From DASXTW01 sp046726275 (lineage in GTDB: Bacteria > Actinomycetota > UBA4738): 10,639 bases of DNA. Position 1 is the stretch's first letter. The number at the start of each line of letters is the position of its first letter. Location: contig JBKPAF010000099.1 in the NCBI GenBank assembly GCA_046726275.1, positions 1 through 10,639 of the forward strand, written 5' to 3'. The position numbers were made by a program, and so were the translations under genes. Of the stretch, positions 6,184 to 10,639 are shown piece by piece. Under the pieces are notes generated by a model. It worked only from the letters and a program-made list of their open reading frames with translations. It did not search any database and had not been told where the DNA came from.

Positions 6184-7032
6184 CTAGATCGTTGCCGGGC
6201 GCACGCCCGACGCGATGAGGCCGAGAACGAGGCCGGCGACGGCCAGCCGGTAAACCACGAAGGGCGCGAAGTCGCTCCGCCGCAGGTATGAGAGCAACCA
6301 CCAGATGACGAGGAAGCCGCTCACAGCCGAGGCCACGATCCCCCACACGAAGGGCCAGCCGAAACCGGGAGGGATGCTCTCGGCTCCGGACAGAAGCTTG
6401 AACCCCTTGTACAGACCGGCGCCTCCGATGATGGGGAGGGACAGGAGGAAGGAGAACCGGGCCGCGGGTTCGCGGGCGAGGCCGAGGGCGCGGCCGGCCG
6501 TGATGGTCACCCCGGAGCGGGACATCCCGGGCTGGAGGGCTGCGGCCTGGGCCAGCCCGATCACCACGGAGTCTGTCAACTTGAGATCGTGAAGCTGCCG
6601 GGTCGTTCGGGCCACCCGATCGACCACGTACAGGACCACCCCGCCAACGGCGAGCATGACGGCGATCAGCCAGGGCTGGCCCAGCCTCTCTTCGATGAAG
6701 TCCTCGAAGACAAATCCCACGACGGCGCCCGGGATCGTTCCGATCACGAGAAACCAGGCCAGACGCTCTTCAACAGTGGCCACGGACCTGCGCCGGACAG
6801 ACCGCATCCATGCCCTCAGGTACTTGAGGATGTCGCGCCAGAAATACGCGGCAGCGCCGACGAACGTCCCCATGTGCAAGGCAACGTCGAACGTCTTGTT
6901 CAACGACTCGTTGGTGAGGATGGGCCACTGGAACAACCAGGGGACCAGGATGAGGTGGCCCGAGCTGGAGACGGGGGCAAACTCGGTCAGGCCCTGGACG
7001 ATCCCCAGGACGATCGCCTGGATGACGGTCGT
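6184..7032 (-). CDS. uppP: Undecaprenyl-diphosphate phosphatase UppP (BacA), apparent ACG start
   Basis: Integral membrane enzyme that dephosphorylates undecaprenyl diphosphate to recycle the lipid carrier of cell-wall synthesis, releasing phosphate outside the membrane. Both active-site motifs are present: QGLTEFAPVSSSGH at residues 13-26 (E17, H26) and PGMSRSG at 168-174 (R172), with several hydrophobic helices. The first ATG/GTG/TTG in frame is a TTG at 6936, which would delete the first catalytic motif and the first helix. The homologous reading continues upstream to ACG ACC GTC ATC, where the ACG (7032-7030) aligns with the usual start Met and lies 4 nt after AAAGGAGG. From ACG the protein is 282 aa, normal for the family. 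ACG may be a genuine rare start, or a T-to-C mutation or base error. The gene diverges from phoR; whether it is phosphate-regulated is unknown. Confidence 0.9.
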   Translation of the reverse strand, partial: TTVIQAIVLGIVQGLTEFAPVSSSGHLILVPWLFQWPILTNESLNKTFDVALHMGTFVGAAAYFWRDILKYLRAWMRSVRRRSVATVEERLAWFLVIGTIPGAVVGFVFEDFIEERLGQPWLIAVMLAVGGVVLYVVDRVARTTRQLHDLKLTDSVVIGLAQAAALQPGMSRSGVTITAGRALGLAREPAARFSFLLSLPIIGGAGLYKGFKLLSGAESIPPGFGWPFVWGIVASAVSGFLVIWWLLSYLRRSDFAPFVVYRLAVAGLVLGLIASGVRPATI

Positions 7033-7036
7033 GTTT

Positions 7037-7044
7037 CCTCCTTT
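7037..7044 (-). promoter_or_regulatory. Ribosome binding site pointing to the ACG start of uppP
   Basis: AAAGGAGG, 4 nt before ACG 7032. No ATG, GTG or TTG occurs in the uppP frame between this site and the TTG at 6936, about 100 nt on. The site therefore argues for initiation at ACG. Confidence 0.7.
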
Positions 7045-7079
7045 CCGGCCAGCTCGAGATCGGGTCGGGGCGTCGGGGA

Positions 7080-7095
7080 ATGCTACCCGTACACT
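7080..7095. promoter_or_regulatory. Possible back-to-back -10 boxes of uppP and phoR
   Basis: The minus strand has TAGCAT (7085-7080) upstream of uppP and the plus strand has TACACT (7090-7095) upstream of phoR, only 4 nt apart. Both fit TANNNT; neither has a recognisable TTGACA -35. TACACT ends 8 nt before the phoR ATG, which has no Shine-Dalgarno, so phoR may be transcribed leaderless. If both are real, polymerase could occupy only one at a time. Confidence 0.35.
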
Positions 7096-7103
7096 CTGGC
7101 TCG

Positions 7104-8246
7104 ATGAGCTTGATCGTCGGGTTCCTGATCGGTCTCCTCGTCGGCCTCGTCGTGCTGTGGGTCATCCTGACGAGGTCGTCGCGGCGGGCGGCGGAGGTTA
7201 CCGCAGCCGCGGAGCGGATGGGTATCGAGGCCGCCGGACGCCTGGGCGAGGCCGAGCGGGATCTCATCACTCGCGAGGCCATCCTCAGATCGATGGAGGA
7301 CGGCGTGCTCCTCTTCGACCACGATGGGTCCGCCATGTACCAGAACGAGCGCGCCCGACAGCTCCTCGGCGGCGAGCTGGACAGTGCCCGTGGCCTGCTG
7401 CACCAGCCCCTCCGGGATCTCGTTGCGGCGGCGACGGCAGGCGACAGACCCGAACCGGTCGAGGTTTCGGTCGGTCCTGCTCCGCGGACCCTGCTGGCCA
7501 CCGCCTCTCGGATCTCGGAGGGTCAGACCATCCTGATGCTCCGCGACGTGACGCAGCCCCGGATGATGGACGCCGTCCGCCGTGACTTCGTGGCCAACGC
7601 CTCCCACGAGCTGAAGACCCCGGTGGCCTCGATCCAGGCGCTGGCGGAGACGCTCGCCGACGCAGCTGCGAACGATCCAGATGAGGTGCCTCGCTTCGCG
7701 GCCCAGCTCGAGCGCGAAGCCATCAGGCTCTCCCGGATCGTCTCCGACCTGCTCGACCTGTCGCGGCTGGAGGGTGAGGCGGCCACCAGATCCGAGGTCC
7801 GGCTTGACCGCCTTGTCGCCGAAGAGGTGCGCCGGCTCAAGCCCAGGGCCGAGGAAGCCGGGCTGCGGATCGAAAGCCACCTTACTGAGGCGGTCCTCGT
7901 AAAGGGCTCCGCGCGCGACCTCTCCCTGCTGGCCCGAAACCTCCTGGACAACGCCGTCCAGTACACGCGGGCAGACGGGAAGATCGAGGTATCGGTTCGC
8001 GCGGAGGATCGGACCGCCGTCCTCGAGGTCCAGGACACGGGGATCGGCATCCCGGGCAGAGAGCAGGCCCGGATCTTCGAACGCTTCTATCGTGTCGACC
8101 GCGCTCGGTCCCGGGAGACCGGGGGAACCGGGCTCGGTTTGTCCATCGTGAAGCACGTCGTGGAGAACCACGGCGGCACTGTCCGGGTGCACAGCGAGCT
8201 CGGGCTGGGCTCCCGGTTCACCGTTCGCCTTCCCGCGGCGGGCTAG
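7104..8246 (+). CDS. phoR: PhoR/SenX3-type sensor histidine kinase
   Basis: Membrane histidine kinase of 380 aa, presumed partner of the PhoB-type regulator in this window. One N-terminal transmembrane helix (about 3-22) is followed by a short charged linker, a PAS-like domain (about 55-150), a HisKA domain with phospho-acceptor H168 in NASHELKTP, and a HATPase domain: N box ARNLLDNAVQY around N279 and N283, G1 DTGIG at 311-315, F box IFERFYR, and G2 GTGLGLS at 341-347. A single membrane helix with a cytoplasmic PAS and no extracellular sensor domain resembles SenX3/PhoR kinases that read phosphate status through Pst/PhoU. ATG 7104 is chosen because the helix begins there; there is no Shine-Dalgarno, and a TACACT -10 lies 8 nt upstream, suggesting leaderless translation. 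It is separated from its regulator by the whole pst operon, on the opposite strand. Confidence 0.9.
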   Translation: MSLIVGFLIGLLVGLVVLWVILTRSSRRAAEVTAAAERMGIEAAGRLGEAERDLITREAILRSMEDGVLLFDHDGSAMYQNERARQLLGGELDSARGLLHQPLRDLVAAATAGDRPEPVEVSVGPAPRTLLATASRISEGQTILMLRDVTQPRMMDAVRRDFVANASHELKTPVASIQALAETLADAAANDPDEVPRFAAQLEREAIRLSRIVSDLLDLSRLEGEAATRSEVRLDRLVAEEVRRLKPRAEEAGLRIESHLTEAVLVKGSARDLSLLARNLLDNAVQYTRADGKIEVSVRAEDRTAVLEVQDTGIGIPGREQARIFERFYRVDRARSRETGGTGLGLSIVKHVVENHGGTVRVHSELGLGSRFTVRLPAAG

Positions 8247-8395
8247 GCCTTCGCCAGGGTCTCCTGCAGGTTCTTGGCCGCTTCGTCGATGGAGATCTCC
8301 GCGGCGTCCGCCGCCCTCTTCAGGTCGTCGTACGTGATGTGCGCGGGGTCGCCGTGGTCCTCGTTCGGCTGGCCGCAGCCACACGTCAGACACAT
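8243..8395 (-). CDS. Small Cys-rich conserved actinobacterial protein (MCLTCGCG type)
   Basis: Protein of 50 aa with three cysteines in the first seven residues (MCLTCGCGQP), then an Asp/His-rich stretch (NEDHGDPAH) and a predicted helical C-terminus beginning ITYDDLKRAADAA. The cluster of Cys and His suggests metal binding. I recognise this as a type of small hypothetical protein common in actinobacteria, with no established function. ATG 8395 follows a repeated AGGAGG and directly precedes the conserved Cys cluster; the frame is open to 8530 without other support. It is convergent with phoR: the TAG stops of both genes share the palindrome CTAG at 8243-8246. It diverges from the histidine phosphatase with 54 nt between the starts. 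Confidence 0.75.
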   Translation of the reverse strand: MCLTCGCGQPNEDHGDPAHITYDDLKRAADAAEISIDEAAKNLQETLAKA

Positions 8396-8437
8396 GGTCT
8401 CCTCCTCCTTCTGATCCAGACCGGGGTGTGACGCGGG

Positions 8438-8443
8438 TATCCT
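8438..8443 (+). promoter_or_regulatory. Probable -10 box of the histidine phosphatase gene
   Basis: TATCCT ends 6 nt before the GTG at 8450. No Shine-Dalgarno fits between them, so the transcript would start at or next to the GTG and be leaderless. No clear -35 is seen. Confidence 0.45.
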
Positions 8444-8449
8444 TCCCCG

Positions 8450-9133
8450 GTGGCTCTGCTGCTCCTCATCCGCCACGCACTCACCCAGGCCACGGGCAAA
8501 CGCCTGTCGGGTCGGGCCCCCGGTATCCATCTCTCCGAGGAGGGACGGAAACAGGCTGACGAGCTGGCCGGCCGCCTAGCAGCCGTCCCCCTGGCCGCAG
8601 TCTATGCGAGCCCGCTGGAGCGCTGCGCAGAGACGGCTCAGGCCATTGCGGTTGCGCGTCGCCTTGCCGTGCGGACGGTCGCCGAGCTCGCTGAGGTGGA
8701 CTACGGACGGTGGACCGGCCGTTCCATGCCGCAACTGGTACGGACGACGCTGTGGAAGAAGGTCCAGCAGACGCCCTCGTCGGTGACCTTTCCTGAGGGC
8801 GAGGGGTTGATCGACGCGCAGCGCAGGAGCGTGTCTGCCCTCGAGAAAATCGCCGCTCGGCATCCTCGCTCGGTCGTGGGGGTCGTCAGCCACGCTGACG
8901 TGATCCGTCTGGCGCTCGCGCACTACGCCGGACTGCACATCGACCTGTTTCAGCGGCTGATCGTGAGCCCCGCATCGGTCAGCGCCGTGGCCATCGGGGA
9001 TCGGATCCCCCGCATCGTTCGTATGAACGACATCGGAGGGCTGGAGGACCTGGCTCGAAGGGTGGCCCCATCCAGCCGTCGGGGCCCCACTCCTCCGGCA
9101 GCGGGGGCTCGTGCCGGGCCGAAGGGTACCTAG
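8450..9133 (+). CDS. Histidine phosphatase, MSMEG_4193-type phosphomutase family
   Basis: Histidine-phosphatase-superfamily enzyme of 227 aa. Catalytic features are in order: R8-H9 in LLLIRHA (H9 is the phospho-acceptor; the usual RHG is RHA here), R58 in SPLERCAETA, E82 in the LAEVDYGRW segment, and second His H148 in VVSHADVIR. The LSGRAPGIHLSEEGRKQA region and overall layout match the actinobacterial phosphomutase family named after MSMEG_4193. The last 25 residues are a Pro/Ala/Arg/Gly-rich tail outside the fold. The start is a GTG with no Shine-Dalgarno but a TATCCT -10 just upstream. In many actinobacteria this gene is followed by a DUF3090 gene; none is visible here, where a broken integrase follows instead. 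The substrate is unknown. Confidence 0.87.
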   Translation: MALLLLIRHALTQATGKRLSGRAPGIHLSEEGRKQADELAGRLAAVPLAAVYASPLERCAETAQAIAVARRLAVRTVAELAEVDYGRWTGRSMPQLVRTTLWKKVQQTPSSVTFPEGEGLIDAQRRSVSALEKIAARHPRSVVGVVSHADVIRLALAHYAGLHIDLFQRLIVSPASVSAVAIGDRIPRIVRMNDIGGLEDLARRVAPSSRRGPTPPAAGARAGPKGT

Positions 9134-9188
9134 GATATGACCTTGGAAGCCGCATTGAGCCTGCTCACGAGCTGGATCAGGACCGAAA

Positions 9189-9203
9189 GGGTGGCCTCCA
9201 CCT
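9189..9203 (+). terminator. Weak hairpin after the histidine phosphatase gene
   Basis: GGTGG and CCACC flank a 3-nt loop, with a possible extra wobble pair, about 55 nt after the stop. Only five strong pairs are present. The following tract (TAATAACTACC) is A/T-rich but has no U-run, so termination is doubtful. Confidence 0.25.
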
Positions 9204-9219
9204 AATAACTACCTACTAT

Positions 9220-10469
9220 TCAGCCCTCGATCTGGCTCGCGACGCTACCGACCATTTCGGAGAGGTCGTCTTTCACGTACCCAGCGTAGTAGCTGAGCGT
9301 GATGTTCGCGTTTGCGTGGCCAAGGATCTCGAGACTGCGGTAATCGGCCACGGGTTCGGAGGGTTCAGGCAGAGCGTCGCGAAGGTGTCTCGGAGGCTAT
9401 GGAGGTCCCGGTGCTCCTGCCAGACTCCAGCCTCCCGCGTGAGGACCTTGAAGCGCGTGCTAGCCCAATTCGGCGAAACTGGAGAGCCGTCTTCCCACGT
9501 CCAGACGAGGTCGCGGAGGCCGGGGACCGGCTCCTGCCGCCATGCTTCGCCCGCTGCCATCCTCTCCTCGAGCTGGGCCTTGCGCCACTGGCGCAGCGTC
9601 TCGACAGTCGAAGGCTCGAGTGGTATGTCCCGCCTGCCCCGGAGCGTCTTGGGCTCCGACTTGCTGTAACGCGGGACGCCGGGAGTGCCGTCCGATTCGA
9701 TGAGTTGGGCCTCGACCCTGAGCTTCGGCCTCGGGCCGTCCAGGTCGATGCAGCCCCACGTCAGGCCTAGGAGTTCGCCACGTCGGAGCCCCGTAAAGGC
9801 AGGGAGACGCCATAGAGCGTAGAAGCGATCCCCCCGGATCGCAGCGAGGAACGCCGACACATCCTCGGCGGGCCAGGGATGGGGCTCGGGAGCGGGCTTG
9901 CTCGGCTTCTCTGCATCCCTGTTCGGATTCTCGGGGATACGCTTCGACCGGCGGGCGTCCTCCAGCACCTTGTTCAAGGTTCGCGAGACGAGGGCGACCG
10001 TCGAAGGTGAGAGCGTGGAGAGGAGCCCCTTGTAGAGCCTCCCCAGGTCCTCACCGGTGATGGCCTGCAGCTCAGTCCCGCCTAGGGCTGGGCGGATGTA
10101 CCGATCGAAGGTCTGCCGATAGCCCTGCCTCGTCGCCTCCCGGACGTTGACGCGGGATTCGATCCACTCGTCGAAGTAGTCACCCAAAGCCATCCGCTGG
10201 CGTCCCACGGCTTGGCCCCTGGAACTGCGGCCCCGGGCATCGTCCTTCGCCTTGAGGGCCGAGAGGATGGCTGCCTTGGCAGACCTCGCCGATGCCGAGG
10301 CAGGGACGTGCTTGCCCGGGAGTTGGACCGTCTTCCAGGCTCCGTTTCGTTTGACGGGCAGGACGACGTAGTAACTCTGGCCAGTCGGGCTGGAACCGTC
10401 CCGCTGCTCATAGACTCCGGGCGGAAGCTCGATGCCTCCGGCTGTGTAGCGTGCTGCCCGCATTGCCAT
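9220..10469 (-). pseudogene. Tyrosine recombinase/phage-type integrase with C-terminal frameshift
   Basis: Site-specific recombinase of the tyrosine family, about 416 aa if repaired. It has an N-terminal AP2-like DNA-binding segment (GVYEQRDG with SYYVVLPVKRNGAWKTVQL), a SAM-like core-binding domain (about 94-180) and a catalytic domain: Arg I at about R229 in FTGLRRGELLGL, a Lys-bearing hairpin near K274 and H357-x2-R360 in HSLRDTFAT. After VSR the frame is lost at about 9327-9329; the direct reading ends in TGA near 9273. One frame over, the sequence continues as ILGHANANITLSYYAGY and further to TGA at 9222-9220, supplying the second catalytic His (GH) and the nucleophilic Tyr nine residues later. 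A single-base deletion in an Arg codon explains this. ATG 10469 lies 4 nt after AGGAGG; ATG 10463 is an alternative. Without the tail the product cannot recombine, so this is a likely remnant of an integrated element, barring a sequencing error. Confidence 0.88.
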
Positions 10470-10499
10470 TGCTCCTCCTTTACAAGAGCGACAGCTCAC

Positions 10500-10541
10500 G
10501 ACACGCTAATTTGGGGGCATCCCAAGGCAGAGGAGGGCCCC
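10500..10541. promoter_or_regulatory. Divergent intergenic region between integrase and reductase
   Basis: Holds an AGGAGG at 10531-10536, with 5 nt to the reductase ATG, and a small dyad TTGGG-GGCAT-CCCAA at 10511-10525 that could be an operator. A TAATTT at 10507-10512 may act as a -10 for the reductase. These are weak, motif-only calls. Confidence 0.3.
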
Positions 10542-10639
10542 ATGGGCAAAGTAGTCATGTACAGCTCGGTGTCGGTGGACGGCTTCATCGCGGACGAGAA
10601 CGACCAGCCCGGACCCCTGTTCGACTGGTTGTCCAGCGG
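10542..10639 (+). CDS. RibD C-terminal/dihydrofolate-reductase-like protein, N-terminal fragment
   Basis: First 32 codons of a gene running off the right edge. MGKVVMYSSVSVDGFIADEN matches the opening of the many actinobacterial stand-alone RibD-C (DHFR-like fold) proteins, in which a first beta strand leads to S-x-S-x-DGFIA and a later DW(L/M) motif, here FDWL. The family is predicted NADPH-binding reductase; the substrates of stand-alone members are mostly unknown. The start is well supported by AGGAGG with 5-nt spacing. It diverges from the integrase and may be either a chromosomal flank or cargo of the decayed element. Confidence 0.8.
   Translation, partial: MGKVVMYSSVSVDGFIADENDQPGPLFDWLSS

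Noticed and set aside
6656..7585. Plus-strand open frame spanning uppP and phoR
   Set aside because: It crosses two genes with intact catalytic motifs on their own frames and is itself Arg/Pro-rich without a domain.
8216..8229. GTTCACC followed by GTTCGCC near the end of phoR
   Set aside because: The spacing is 7 nt, not 11, and it lies within the coding sequence for the conserved kinase C-terminus; not a PHO box.
9137..9205. 22-codon plus-strand ORF (MTLEAALSLLTSWIRTERVAST) directly after the phosphatase
   Set aside because: No Shine-Dalgarno, no recognisable family and too short to judge; it might be the stub of a disrupted gene but nothing shows that.
9310..9340. Programmed frameshifting in the integrase
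   Set aside because: No slippery heptamer or downstream stem was evident at the shift, so a deletion or base error is the simpler reading.
1..10639. tRNA genes, rRNA genes, CRISPR arrays or insertion-sequence ends
   Set aside because: I saw no cloverleaf-type TTCGA arm with matching acceptor, no regularly spaced repeats and no transposase or terminal inverted repeats.

Overview
The window reads as chromosome of a high-GC actinobacterium, probably an uncultured or deep-branching one. Evidence: strong G/C bias at third positions, a MSMEG_4193-type histidine phosphatase, a small MCLTCGCG protein of a kind I associate with actinobacteria, a SenX3-like kinase, leaderless-looking starts behind TANNNT boxes, and PHO boxes built from 11-nt GTTCACC direct repeats as described for Streptomyces PhoP. 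This placement is an inference from gene content; no rRNA or tRNA is present to confirm it.

Layout. Minus strand, right to left from about 7032: uppP (undecaprenyl-diphosphate phosphatase, apparently starting at ACG); a first PHO-box promoter driving a 124-aa zinc-ribbon protein of unknown function; a second PHO-box promoter and a long structured leader driving pstS; an inter-cistronic hairpin; then tightly packed pstC-pstA-pstB-phoU-phoB, with TGATG stop/start overlaps at two junctions. The 5' end of a possible methyltransferase runs off the left edge. Plus strand from 7104: a phoR/senX3-type histidine kinase, divergent from uppP. It ends tail-to-tail, sharing a CTAG, with a 50-aa Cys-rich protein on the minus strand. 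Next is a plus-strand histidine phosphatase with a leaderless-looking GTG start. The right end (9220-10469) holds a tyrosine recombinase broken by a frameshift that separates its catalytic His and Tyr from the rest of the enzyme. Divergent from it, the first 32 codons of a RibD/DHFR-like reductase run off the right edge.

Function. The core is a complete phosphate-starvation module: lipoprotein PstS delivers phosphate to the PstC/PstA channel powered by PstB, PhoU links transport to signalling, PhoR senses and PhoB regulates. The kinase and regulator are not adjacent but bracket the locus from opposite ends and strands. The two PHO-box promoters share the same architecture (repeat starts at 0, 11, 22 and 33 with the third unit degenerate, then 9 nt, then TAGNNT). 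This ties the zinc-ribbon gene firmly to the Pho regulon and makes it the most interesting unknown here. Other notable points are the pstS leader (12-bp palindrome near the predicted +1, 17-bp hairpin, overlapping 25-codon upstream ORF), the non-canonical uppP start and the decayed integrase.
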